From contig UZAN01039384.1 in the NCBI GenBank assembly GCA_900618425.1, positions 182,762 through 246,761 of the forward strand: a stretch of 64,000 nt of DNA. Reading direction: 5' to 3'. Positions within the stretch are counted from its first letter, which is position 1. Each line of letters starts with the position of its first letter. This DNA is from Echinostoma caproni (lineage: Eukaryota > Platyhelminthes > Trematoda > Plagiorchiida > Echinostomatidae). Shown here one piece after another: positions 14,360 through 27,300 of this stretch. Both the position numbers and the translations under genes were made by a program. The notes under the pieces were generated by a model, which saw only the letters and a program-made list of their open reading frames with translations, was not told where the DNA came from and did no database searches.

Positions 14360-17300
14360 TTGTTTGTACTGAAACGTGTTTTTCTTACAACATATAATAA
14401 CGGTTTATTCGGACAACTACATTAGTCTAAAGCTATCGTTTGCGGTAAACTCACTATGCACTTCTGTGTGTTATCGTTTGACTATGATTATATATGTCAG
14501 TGGAAATATACAGTAATCTCTCCAAATCTGGCTCATAAAAGCCGAAACCTCTGCCTGTGGAGAGATTTACCGGATCAGTCTGGTAAAAAGAGACTGGATG
14601 TGTAATCAGCATTGCGTAACACAGCAGAATAATTGCATTGATTTTATAGAGATCTCTGTTTGCTGTTATAGATGCTGTACACTCTGTTCGTCTTGCAGCA
14701 GTCGGAGGTATGCTTTCAATTGCCATAATATGCGCACAACTTCCTCTTCAACATCGATGTTCTCGAATAATAAAAATCCGTTTCTCGTTTCCGTATCTGA
14801 ACACACAAAGTAATTAGCTTCATGGACCAACCATAAGGCTTCTGCTGAAGAGACGGATTAGAAATCCCACCTGCGGTTCTACCACAGTGAAACAACATAT
14901 ACTAGTTAGCCTAGCCGCTAACGGATACATAAGATTCTTGACAGATATTGAGGCTGAATGTAGCTTTTTGTATCACTGGTCACACTAAATCGTTGCCACC
15001 TTAACAACTTGGATTTGTCAACGGTTACTGGACAGGAGCTAACAACTCAAAAGCTGGATCTATCTGACATGATTCAAGAGAGCTTCAGCCTTGACGTAGA
15101 CCCATATAAAAATAGTATTATGCACTTCTACGCTATATAGCAACCGTATTTCGGTACAGCATACCATTTTTGTGTAATTTGGCGCAATCAAAATGAGATG
15201 AACCCGGAAATAATAGTTTTATAATTGAATTGTCTGGATCACAAATTATGAAAACACGCTCTCCTTCACTCACCATCTTTCTTCTTCAACCAAAGAAATC
15301 CCAGAATTCCTGTATTAAATTATCTTTTTCAGTATTTTGGTAACTATATTATGTCAAGCACATCATTGTTATAGATGGGGAATGTTACTGTCACTATCCA
15401 TTTATTAAACGTTCTACATTGGATTTTATAATAAACACTGAATTTCACTAATATATTGAAAATTCCCCTTCCTCCTCTATTAACCGAACTGGTCAATTCT
15501 CATTCCCATTTAGTACCCGAAAATAAAATGTTCAACTACTCATTTATATCTGCACATAAAGTCAAATTATTTGCTGATAACCTGTGCTCACGAAGCGATG
15601 TTACATCACTAAATTAATGCAAAGTCCATAAATGTCCGAGGTGTCCGAAGAGGAAAAACTGGTTAACGGATTTGCGAATCAGGTGGAATAGGTGATCTAA
15701 ATTATCTCTTTGGATCATTTGTAGGGTGTATAAAGTTTCCCTCAAAGGATTCCATATTTGCATCCACCAGATGATCGAAACCTTAGAAACCCAGCTGTAA
15801 TGATCAGAATATGTAGATATCACTTGTGCCTCATTTCAATAATATGGTTCATCCAACAGCTTGTATCACCTCACTTGCACCTAACAAAAAGCGTTTATCC
15901 CACGAGGCTTCTCACATTGCTGCTGCTCAGGAAACCCTGCTCACTGCCTTAACATGACGGAGGGGCTTTTCCACCGAAGAGAGAGGACAAAAAGGCACCA
16001 TCCGGGCTATTACCGGATTGACGAACCGCTGACTATTTACCTATGGAATCTGGCTAAGAACCATGATTCCAAACCAGCCAGGCAGAAGCTTCCAAACAAC
16101 ACATACTCACGCAATCCGGGTTGTGATGCTGGTAACCATCTCAATTGAGTTTTAAAGTCAATTAAAACACCGGGTCGTTCCGCTCCCTCCAAAGCTCATA
16201 TAACCCAATTAACGGGGCATCCACCCCCAAAAGATTGCGAATTTCACACACCGCCCGATGCCTTGCAGGTCGGTCTTGGATTGGTCAAAGGCATCGATTT
16301 AGAATTCCCTTAGCAAATTCACCTGCTTTCGTCCTGGGCGACTTAGCAGTATCGTACTCTCGAACAAATCATGCAACTTCTTTTCATAGACATTATTGTA
16401 TCTTGAGTTAATTGATACACAGTATGAATTCATATGTGTGTGCAAACATCTAAATTTATGCGTGTCACCTCAAAGTAATGTCAGGTCATCACCAGATTGT
16501 CGTAGTAATTGTTCAACTAATTGAATCGAATGACACAGTTTACATCACGAAACACAAAAGTAAGCAATGCTCTCTGCATTGAGTCAATTCTATCACTGAA
16601 TTCAACGGGAGATATATGCTACAGTTTAATTCAATATAAATCGCTTCTTTACATTTGGTCACGTTGGCTTGTGTGATATTCTAGTAATGTAAACAGATTT
16701 CACAGAGGACTCTCAAGGATTCCCAGAATCATTCACTTGTCAATCTAGTTTCGAAAATCCAGGGTTAGACGAATACGTTGTCGGTCCAATAAATTTGTCA
16801 AATACCGTTCACATATACCACATCTAGTTCAGTTTATTTCAAAGTCCACAAATGAAACAGCATCACCGACGTTGAATCCTCCCATAGCTATCTAATAATT
16901 ATATCGATTTGTTCAAATAGAGCTTCATGAGGTCACCAATAGTACAAAAAAGCTGTGTTTATAAATCTACCCACCAAAGTAAGATGCTAGGTATTTCGTT
17001 TAGGAAGAATAACTACTTGAACGATACTTATCTTACAGGTTGAATCATACTGACTGGAGTGCCACTTTAATCTGTTCATGTACTTAAATAACCGACTACT
17101 GTAAGGTCATGAATTTGGTTAAATTGAAGAAGAGAGACGTACAAGAATGGCACCTTTTGCAAGGTGCGGGCAATCGCCCTTGAACCTTTATATGCCTGAC
17201 CTAAATTAGCGTCAACGTAGTAGGAGAAATTGAAGAAACCACTTGCACCGTTTTAGAATACTACTTTTTGTTTGAATCTGGGCTGGGACAGTAATTTGTT

Positions 17301-17700
17301 CTAAGTGATAAATTGGAATGTGCAGTCTTGCGAAGAACTGGATTTTCAGGCACACAAATGTTTTATTGAAAATGCGTTGACAATCACAAATCCTAGAATT
17401 ATCAAGTGGATTTGAACACTCTGGTCAAACTGATTTGAAAATCAGCTAAACTGCTCACTAGGGATAATGCAAAATGTAGTCAGCAGCTTGGTGTAAGTGA
17501 ATAAAAAATGCTGGTCTACTACCGTTGTTGGATGCATTAACCCGGAATAGATGGTTCTAGATTTCATTACTTAGGATGAATTAGAAACTATTAATTCATT
17601 TATTTAACTGAAGTAAACTCGAATAATTTCACTCGTTTATTTCCACAGGATTTTGTTCAAGAAACGCATTGAATACAACGGTAAACACTGTCTGACTAGT
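14360..17700. other. No gene seen except an unclassified GC-richer segment
   Basis: Non-coding between the SINE and the mariner. The part at 15.6-16.4 kb is listed separately. Confidence 0.5.
15610..16370. other. Unclassified GC-richer segment, possible old mobile element
   Basis: Composition and codon-like texture differ from both flanks (GGGGCATCCACCCCC, CACACCGCCCGATGCC). Both strands have open frames of 60-70 codons, but none shows a family motif. I could not find terminal repeats or a second copy. Confidence 0.25.
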
Positions 17701-17720
17701 TTACTAACGTAAGAAATCAG

Positions 17721-18906
17721 TTGGGTTGTAGCATAAGGTAAAGCCGCTTTTTAAACATTTATTTTCAAAGAAACCAAAATCTTTTAGCAAACAAAATAAA
17801 GACTCATTCAATTATATATCTACTGAAATCATAAACTTTTAACGGCAAAAATAATAAAACTTCAAGCAATTAAGGACTCTTCATCATTGCTCACTACTTC
17901 TTCCCATCTTTCCACCAGTTTATTGATTCCATTTCGCCAGAAATCCTTAGGTCGAGTTTGGAAGAAGTTGCTAAGCCAATTCTCAAAATGATCCTGATTT
18001 TCGAATTTAAGGTCACTCATTTCAGTTGAAAGGCAGCGAAAGAGATGGTACTCTGTCGGGGCGAAATCTAGGGACTAGGGAAGGTGTTGAAGGACCTCCT
18101 AACCGAGCTCTTGAAGTGACATCTTGACAGTCTTTGCGGTGTGTGGTCGAGCATTGTCATGGAGGAGGATCACCCGGCTTTGTCGATGCCATCTACTTTG
18201 CTAAAAATCCTCATCAACCCGATGCAAATGGGCTTTATAGAGATTCTTTTCTACTGTAATGTTCTTTCCAAGCATTTATCTGTGGATAAGACTTTCCCAA
18301 TCCCACCATATGCAAATCATTGTCTTCATCGGCTGCAGGTCCTTCTTGATTCTAGGCTTAGGCTTATCTCCAGAACTCATCTACACTTTCCTTTGATTCA
18401 TATTCACATAGAGACACCGTTTATTGTCTCTAGTGATGATTCTGTATAAGAAACGTTGTTTGTGGCCATGGGTCTCTTGGTGTCGAGCGAGATTTTGAGC
18501 AACAATGGAAAACCGCTTATCCTTCTGCTTTTGGGTGAGCTCGTGCAGGTCCCAAGCCCCAAGATTTCTAGTGAAACCCATCGACTGAAGGTGGCGTGAA
18601 ACTTTCGCAAAATCACAATTCATTTTTAAGCTAAATTCTCCGCATGTCTTGTGGCCATCTTCCATCAAAAGATCCATGAGTTGGTCCTTGTCCGTTTCGA
18701 CTAATCTTCCGGAACGAGGGGCGTGGTTGAGGTCAAAATCAGTGTGTTTTAACCCGGCAAACCTATTCGGAGCAGTTTTCTTAGCTACAGCGTCCTTTCC
18801 GTACACGGCACAGATATCTCTAGTAGCTTCACTCGCTTTTTAACCTAGATTAAAGGCGAAAAGAAGGTGTCGAGAGTGTGACTTTTTGTTGACTTGACAA
18901 CCCATT
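17721..18906 (-). mobile_element. Nearly full-length, inactive mariner-family DNA transposon
   Basis: The left end begins TTGGGTTGTAGCATAAGG, a mariner-type terminal repeat. The right end, read on the minus strand, begins ATGGGTTGTCAAG, which shares the outer GGGTTGT before the two ends diverge. The length of about 1.19 kb is near the usual 1.2-1.3 kb. The minus strand between the ends encodes a broken mariner transposase. I see no TA duplication at the flanks, which suggests an old insertion with worn ends. Confidence 0.8.
17876..18845 (-). pseudogene. Mariner transposase pseudogene
   Basis: Mariner transposases cut and paste DNA using a D,D34D triad. Read on the minus strand, the remnant starts KASEATRDICAVYGKDA and keeps DLNHAPRSGR of the DNA-binding half. 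It retains a first acid in ITRDNKRCLY, where the family usually has TGDEKW, and the canonical second acid in LLHDNARPHTA. The third acid is changed: APTEYHLF has Glu where mariners have Asp in a DYHLF context. It ends with a typical C-terminus, GINKLVERWEEVV. Two in-frame TAG stops (CTA on the plus strand at 18099-18101 and 18075-18077) replace the expected Trp of GWEV and Tyr of PPYSPD. A TAA lies just upstream of the N-terminal part, and the frame does not stay open across the middle. The longest intact piece runs from 18806 to 18381. Confidence 0.85.
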
Positions 18907-21900
18907 TGACGCTGATGAAAAAACTAAAAATAATATAGGCAAAAACGATTACCTTAATGTTGTAGAGCATAGTAAGGGCTTCCTACTGGTATATAACACT
19001 TTGACGAACATCAAAAAGTCTTTGTAGAACAAATAGTCTCATGTAACGGCGGGAACTTATGCAAAAACTCATAGAAGAGTTAGGTTTATATTAACTAAAA
19101 GGTATTGAAAATCGTGAGAGAAGCATTGCATAGCCTTTTTGAAAGAGACAAATCTTGATCTCAAACTGATCCGAGAAAGAGGGCGTAATTATCATAATCT
19201 TAATCAACTATCAACAAAATTAAAAATGAATCGGGTCGTAAACCATTTATTCTTAATTTCTGATCATCTAACAACAGTCGCTAATCAGAGAGCGAGGAAA
19301 TAGGTGGTGTATACTTAGGGCATTCCGGTTTTTCCCCAAACAACCTCAGCACAATTGAAATAATAGCTAGATGACTCACAGTACCACAACTCTGAATGGA
19401 TGACATCCTGCAGCCACATTAGTTGTACCTAATACGGTTAGGAGTGCTATTCAAACCAAGAATTACCGGACTAAATAATCATGCACACTTGCTTCAATAC
19501 TTTCTTCAGAGCACTGGCTTTTCCAAATACCAACTTTCTCGCAAGAATGCCATTGCCGAAACTGTAGTTTATACGGGTCCACGAAATCAAAAGATAGCTG
19601 ATCAGATGAATATCACCTTCAGCGCGTATTTCGGCAGTCTGATTCGATGGAAGGAAAGACCCATTTCTAATAATCACCGAACTTGAAGAACAATAAACGT
19701 TCAACGAGTACTTGTGTTCTTTAACTTTATACATCCGATGCACTTATGCCAGTTTTGATGAATTGGTTCGATTCCAAATTGCATCTCGCTTTGAAGGGCG
19801 ATCACTGTCGGTTCCGACGAAAATTAGCATGCTGAAGAGACACAGAACCTGGTTTGATAAACAAAAAAATGAATTCTTTCAGCAATGGGTTAATATCTTC
19901 AATCTCTTTACGTTGCTACACATTTGAGGACTATTTGCGCATGAGCGCTAACGACGACAGTGAAAATGAAATGCAGAAAACATTATGAGACAACTTAGTA
20001 TCCCCTCACCTGAAGAGCTAGTCCGAAGAAATCACGGAATTAAATTGCTCATGAATACGTATTTGACCGTATTTGACATTCCGTAAAAAGACAGCACCAA
20101 AATGAATGAACTTACAATTTTGAACAAGGAATTCAACGTGTATAGAGCAAAAGAAGCGTGAACGAAGAAGCTGGGATGCACCGTATCGTATTTTCGATGG
20201 GCACGCCATCTTCGTATCAGCTTCACTTTCAAAGCTCAAAGGTAACTGTGCAAGGTACTCGTGCTTTATTCAGAATTTCATCAAAACATTCGAACATGTT
20301 CATTTAGGTGGGTTTCATATCTATCGTGCGAATGATAGTTATTTATTGTCCTGTCGTTCTTCCGTCTGCTTGATCCCCAAACCGTTTTGTGGGAAAATAT
20401 AGGCACGACGCTTACAGTTGTCAAGATTACCACTGCAAGCAAATGTAGAAAGATCAATAAATATCTCACAATTTCCAATCCGCGCATTTATGAAACTAGC
20501 GACGGAACAAACGGATTACGGGTTTTTGAGTGCTTTATTTTCGAGAAAAAAAACATATTCAATAACTATCGCTTCCCATCGCTCTGGGTGCTGATTGCAT
20601 TTGGGATGTTGTGCTTCACGCAAAGGCTTCACTTGTACTGTTGCACCCAGGCAAGTACTACCACCTTTCCTTAGTCTATATACATTTAATGTATATTCTT
20701 CATAAATGCCTGAGTGAAAAATGGATGCAAATTATCCATTCTCAGATTTTTATCAACTATTCCCGAAGCTATTAATTTTTATTTTATCGGAATAATTTCA
20801 GAAAGCAAGTAATCTGAAACGGGTTCTCAACAGCGTTATACCTTTTCGCAATACTGAAGAAAATTATTGATTTCCTATGGATAGGTTTTCACATGCGTCA
20901 AGTTATGAGCACCAGAACACGGATGTGGTAAGCAATTAAACAATGTAGCCAACACGAGAAGCCTCAGTTTTATTGCTTCCTTCACGGGCACTTGAATAGC
21001 TCTATTTTCCACACAGACACACATACACATTGTCGAACTAACTTGTTTTCTTTCACACTGAGGGTCCAGTACGGGGTTATTACCAAACGAGGCACCGACA
21101 GTGGAGCGACTGTTAAACTCAAGTAAGGACGTCATAAATTGCATTCCCTCAGTTATGCTAGACTACAAATTAATATTCGGCACAATATTAGGTTACAAAT
21201 GAACCACATTTCAGAGTTCAGAAGCATTGTGTAGGGAATTTCATCTGTCTAACGATTTAGACCTTGAATACTAGTGGCCACTATTTAAGTAATCAAATAT
21301 CAAAATATTTTGAGAAAACTTATGTTGCAGTGTACAAAATAGTAGGTCTATGCGAGCAACCACAGAGTCAATTTGTTATGCATCACTGGAGGAGACGAGA
21401 TGCAAAAGAAAACCGGAAAACCAAGATAAATATCACGAGATAATTCAGCCTTTTCCTTTACACAGGAAACAATTTTTTACTGGTAGAAGGCACAAATATA
21501 GTCAGGGGAAACCCAGTTTGATCGTCAGTCAACAAGTAATGTGACTGGTCACATTTTCAATAGCTGAGCATAGAAACTGGATGACGAACTACATTCACAT
21601 GCACCAGAATTCAGTTTGCATAATTTTTCTTTTTTTGGTCCACGGTGTAAATCAAAGCAATCCAATGATTAAAGTTAAAGAATATTTAGACATGGGGAGT
21701 TATGTCAAGAATAAGATTGGATTTTCAATTAAACAGCTTCACACGGGAAGTGTACAAACTTTTCGATCAATATTCAAGTATCTCTTCACGGATAGCGCTG
21801 TAATCCAAAGGGTTGTTCAACACAGGTTTAACACCTATTCCAGTTAATTGGAAAACGAATCATAAAAAGATTATTTTCTATGAAAAAACGAAATTCAAAA

Positions 21901-23945
21901 GAAACAAATGTTTCTCATGGGATACTTAACTTTGAGTTGTATATAATGCAGTGCTTTGAAGTCATAAAGAGGTTTTAACACTCTATGAACTTGTAAATTT
22001 ATATTCTTAGATTTTTCCCGTGGGGTCAAATAGAAAGATCCATTTGATGGACATGTATCTCGCCTCAATAAACGGATATGATAAACCAATTTTGAAAAGC
22101 GTTTGGTTAAGCACTACACTTGAGTGACCATTCTGTGTCAGTTGGATATCAGCAACTGTTTTTCTCACATGCTATTTGTTTACAGTAGTAGCATTCGTCA
22201 AGCTTCAAGATTCATCCAATTTAATAAGATGTAAAGGGAATACGCATGAAGACAATAGTTCTTTACCGAATAAAAATAACAAGCCACTGTATTTTAGCAT
22301 CTAGTTCTTCGGCAAACTAGAACTTGTCACGAATATGAAAGCGCCAACCGATCCAGAATTAGAAGATACAAGCAAAATTGTTGTCGACTGGCAATAATCA
22401 ATCAAGGAAACAATAATCAACCCAATAAGAGAAAAGAACTGTACCTGTTATAATTCTGGACCACCCAGATTCAGTTCAAGCTCCTTCGATACCAAGGGGA
22501 CAGTAAAGCCGCGGGATTATACAACTATGATTCTCTTCCAAATAAAGAAATATGGTTTATTATTTACCGAAATATTAGTGATCACCTAAGCAGTGCAGGA
22601 GTTAGCAGGATTACTGCTAAAGTTATTCACTAGAAAGAGAGAATAAGCAGAGATCCTTTTCTTATTTGGTGAAGTAATGAGTTTACGAGAGCAAAACGCT
22701 GTCGTTATTTGGTGCTTACCGATGTTTTAAAACGTCCTTCGTGCCTAAACGAGCCAAATCATAAATTCATGCCTGAACGTCTAAAACTCATGGTGAAACT
22801 GAAAGCGTACATGGGAATGACGAGTTAGAATATAGCTAAACACAACCAGCATGTGCAAATGAAAGTTTGTTTGAACTGTCAAATGACCAGTACCTACTGT
22901 GAGATTCCAACCCATTCATAGAATCCACATGCTTTTCCACATCCCATCTTACAACAATGAAGCTCTTAGGTCACGCAGGCAACGTATTGTATCATAGAAC
23001 CATCCTGTGGATGACCCTGGAGTAAACAATTGGCTTGTGAGTCATCTCCCAGCAGGTTCTAGCTGGAGCTACTCTGAGGCTACGGATTCATTCAAAACTT
23101 CAACCGCAAATTAATGTCTCTCAAAGATATGCCAACTAAGATAGTTTGCGCTATCGGTTCACACACTCAGTTCTCCTGGGGAAGTGTGACTGATACAAAA
23201 ATGAACTTCTCGTTATCGACAAAATAACGCCGGGTCGGAAACCACGTTCGTACTATTTACCGTTTCTGAAAACCACACTTCATAATGCAACCGAAGTTAA
23301 CTACCTAACGGTTATACCAGTATATATTCAAAACCTCCAGTTGGCTTCACCCAAAGAAGCAGATTTACTTAGTTTTGACAGACGACGCCAGCAGCTTATT
23401 TTGCTTCAAATATATTGCTCGTATTACCAGCTCGTCAACGAAACGTGAAAAGCCTTCATATTGAAATTTATGCTGGCCCAGGAATAAACTAAAAAGGCTA
23501 AATGAGTCATACTGATCGGTTCTGGTCGGCATATGTTGCACGCCGGACAAAGATACATTCTCGAGTGGCACGCAACTAAATTGCCAGCCAAGTCTAAAAA
23601 TTTGACATTCTGCACACAAAGATCCCACAATGGTTTCCGAGGCTTGATGACTATGTCCCATACCTGGATTAGAGAATGCACGATTCATCCACACGGTCAA
23701 CAGCTGATTACTGAGTTTTCAAGTCGCTGACCTTGAGTGCGTTCCAAAACTAACCAATCAATTCAAGCTGCTTGTGTGCGTCCGTGTACACCTCCACAAC
23801 TGATGCACTTCTTTCAGTTGCTCGATTTCAGTGTGTGATACGTGTGGCGGTCTGCCGCGCACAAAAGCACGCACCAATGGTAATCGATCGACAGGCAAGC
23901 ATGACGTGATCGGATGATGAGCCAACCTGACTGCAATTACCAGGT

Positions 23946-23979
23946 GCGTCACACACACGTACGCACACACACACGCACC
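23946..23979 (+). repeat. CA/CG alternating purine-pyrimidine tract
   Basis: A run of CACACACGTACGCACACACA type, alternating almost without break. It can in principle adopt Z-DNA. Confidence 0.75.
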
Positions 23980-24269
23980 GTTTGGTATGCGCATCCATGC
24001 ATCCATAGACAAGTGAATTCCAGACAAAACTGTCGCACAGAGATAATCAGAAGAGAAAAAGATGAAAAAAACTGCCATCAATAGATAGCGGTAAAGTATG
24101 ACATTGTTGCACAATACAGTAGAGAACCGTTGGTTTTCATCGTTGTACCCAAGTGCGGGTGGGCTAGGGTATCCACGCTGCTTTTGGGGAACTGACTTAA
24201 GGACGCAGATTCACAAGTAACGATCACACACCGATGCGTATCGATACCTCAGCACCGAGACAGGTATCG

Positions 24270-24390
24270 TGCACTCACCGAGTGTGTCAGTGTGTGCATG
24301 CACGGATGCGCCAACGTGCGTGCGCATGAGCGCGCGCGCGAGCGTGCAAGCGCCCCTAAGTGCGTGCGCACGAGAGCGCCCAGCGTGCAT
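24270..24390 (+). repeat. GC-rich TG/CG alternating tract
   Basis: Repeated GTGCGTGCG-like and GCGCGCGCGAGCG stretches make this the most CpG-dense piece of the window. Overlapping long open frames on both strands (116 and 87 codons on minus, 72 on plus) follow from the low-complexity sequence and show no coding signature. Confidence 0.6.
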
Positions 24391-27300
24391 GTGCCGGTTT
24401 TCGATGTCTGTGGGTCTCGGGTCATGCAAGGCATATGGTAACCGCCCGACTCTTTTTGTGATCGAAAAGCACATGGTGAAACATTAACTTTCCATCGTTT
24501 TTGAAGGTGCCAATAGGAGACAACAATTGTTCCAAGTTTCACCAATTCGTTTGTCCATCGGGGAATCAAAAACCCAACGAACACTGTGTGTGACTCCAAA
24601 TCGAACGGGATATAACCAGTTGTATTCGAGGATCGGTTAAAGGCAAATCTACAACTAGAACAAACAAATTAGAATTCATGTTTTTTCTGCCATCGAACAC
24701 ACTGAGCGGTCTCAATCACTCAACCACATGAGATTCGTAATGCTCGGAAACTAAAACGGGTGTGGCAAGGTAAGTGTTGCAATCATGGCTTCATACTTAT
24801 TTAGCATTCTGCTACTTCTCTTTCCTTCTACGGATAAAAAGGTTATTGAGTACTTTTCACACATTCAGAGAATAAATAGATTCAGATGAGGGTGAACTTT
24901 GTGGTGATATCTGATTGATTAACCGAGGTACAAAAGAATGAAGTGAGTGTAAAAAACAACCAATCCACCAATATCCCTGAACAAAGGTATACTAACTGGT
25001 AAAACCTGATGAAAAATGTGCTTACCCTCGAAAACGAGCAAAGTAACGATCAAAGAATATTCAGGCGCATCTACAGGTATCAGAGGGTTGGTGAATGATG
25101 CCACCCCGTTACTTGCTTGTCTCTTGAACGGCCAACCAAGATGATGTTCACTCCAATATTTCGATTACCGCTGCATCGATCGATTAATATCACTTTTACA
25201 ACAGGAGCAGTTGATTTGGTTGGCGCAATGGGGGTTGCATTCACAAGTACTAAGACATTAGTCTGTATGAAGAAAAATGGCTTGGGTATGAACTGGACTC
25301 TGGGTTTAGTTGCATAGTGATCGATCACTCAATTTGTATACTCCGTGTTTGAAGAAAACATTATCATCGTAGAATGCAAGAGGAAGGTAGATTGATTTTC
25401 GTTTTACTGATTTTCACACTTGTTTCCGTGCGTCACCATACGTGGCACACGAAAGACTCCTCATATATAACTTCTAAAAAAGCTTGTTATTCGGTTTTAG
25501 CAGCGAAGTAGTGAATCTCTTCATTCGTCGTGGTGAATGCTTCGGATGATCCAGACATTCATTCCTCGTGACTGCGACTCATTTAGCGTTGCAAGACTAT
25601 CTGGTGACTCCACTTTCTGTCTGAGTTTGACTTTTGAATGCTCTTTGTTCAGTGTTCTTACAGAGTTGCTTGAGGGCGCCATATGTTATGTAGAATATGG
25701 TAGTCTCCACGTAGCAGTTATAAAAGATTGATGACTCTATTCAGTTAAATTAACTCTGTTCTCTAATGTAGCAACAAGCATGTTAGGTAGCGAATAGCAA
25801 ATCTGTCTACCAGGAGCAAACTATGAGGGTTAGAATAGTGAGTAAAAAGTTCAACCGTCTATCAAGTGCACATTGCTGCTGAAGTCTATGTTACATCTAC
25901 GTTCAGACAGATTCTAATCATGCAGATGAAAGCCAGATCATCTTTGTTAGCGGCAACCGCGGCGGCGATGGTAGCACCGTTAACCCCTTATTGTGTTTTC
26001 CCCTTTCACCTACTTTTGTTGCATAAGCAGTGCGGGGATTTTGATGAGGCGTTTAGCTGATTGCAAGTAATGAACAAGGATCGGAGTAGGTCACGTGAAA
26101 AAGGCTATATACAGCCTATGGGGTGAATGTTCAGAATTTCCAATGAGGTGCGCTGAAGGAAGATGTAAATATAAACCGGTTGACACGATAATTGCATATC
26201 ATAAAAGTATTCGGTAGCGATGCCTGATTCTTTTTATTAACAATAATACACAAACGTTGAATTTCATGAGATACGTGAAAAAGATAGGGGGATGCCATTT
26301 CGGTCACCGAGAGTACGTTCAGGAGAACCCTGTATTTTCAACAAATACAGGGCATACAAAAAACGTTGGACATTATGCAACTGGCGACTCTACCGAGTGC
26401 ATCCAAATGCTTACACATAATTAAATCAACAAACTTAGTTCTCGGAATGCTGCTAAAATAGGAAAGAGGTCGTTTGAATTGAAAAATAGTACAGAATCTT
26501 TCTGTTTTAGCTCGGAGGAATGTGCTGGGGAACAGTACAACCAGTGTGGAAGAACGTAGATGGTGACAAACTAAAGGATTATATTTGGGCGCATTACAAA
26601 CATTTCACATTTGAAAGACAGTCTTAAAGTGTTAACTTTTATGTTTTCAACATGTTTTTCCTAAATGGAATCTGTGATAAGGTAAATCCGAGATATTTCC
26701 TGGGGCTATTATTACGAAGGTATCACTAATAACGACTATTTCTGATTGCTTTCTAAAAGATTTAGTATAATGAGAGCCAATTTTACGGTGATAAAAGGAA
26801 CATCAACACACATTTCCAAAACAATCAACAGACATAGGAGAGTAGATCAAATAAATGCAGAGTTCATCAGTCTTAAAGTTAGCGGATACCGTCTAGATCC
26901 TTAACGGCAGACTCAGTTGCTGCACCATCAGCGCACCTACTCACAGTAATTTTGGCGGGAATGGGAAGGCTGCTCATGCGTAGAGAGAAAAGTAAATGCA
27001 CCCCGTACCACCTCTGAAGTAAATTTCAGAAAGGAAGAAGCTCCATGGTAAAATGAAAAGCATAGCATCCTGTGTGAGAAGCAACTGATAATAAAAGCAG
27101 TTCATCAATTGCAAGACCTCAATAGATAGATGTTGAATGAGACTGTCATAGTTATGCACCGCAAGGACATCGGCTTAATCTAGGAAAACAAAGCAAATCG
27201 TAGAATACCAGGTGCACCAAACTAGAAGTCATCTGGTTCAACAGCTCTCTTTCGAACATTTTCAGCATTATTTTAAATGCAATCGGTCGGTTTCTTTGAA

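Noticed and set aside
18141..18449. A 102-codon plus-strand open frame
   Set aside because: It is the antisense shadow of the mariner transposase pseudogene.
23230..23730. Possible retroviral-type integrase fragment (YLVLTDDASS)
   Set aside because: Only a few residues resemble an integrase core; the expected downstream acids and zinc-binding part are absent.
24211..24599. Overlapping long open frames around 24.4 kb, Arg/Ala/His-rich
   Set aside because: They arise from alternating GC-rich low-complexity sequence, with frames open on both strands.
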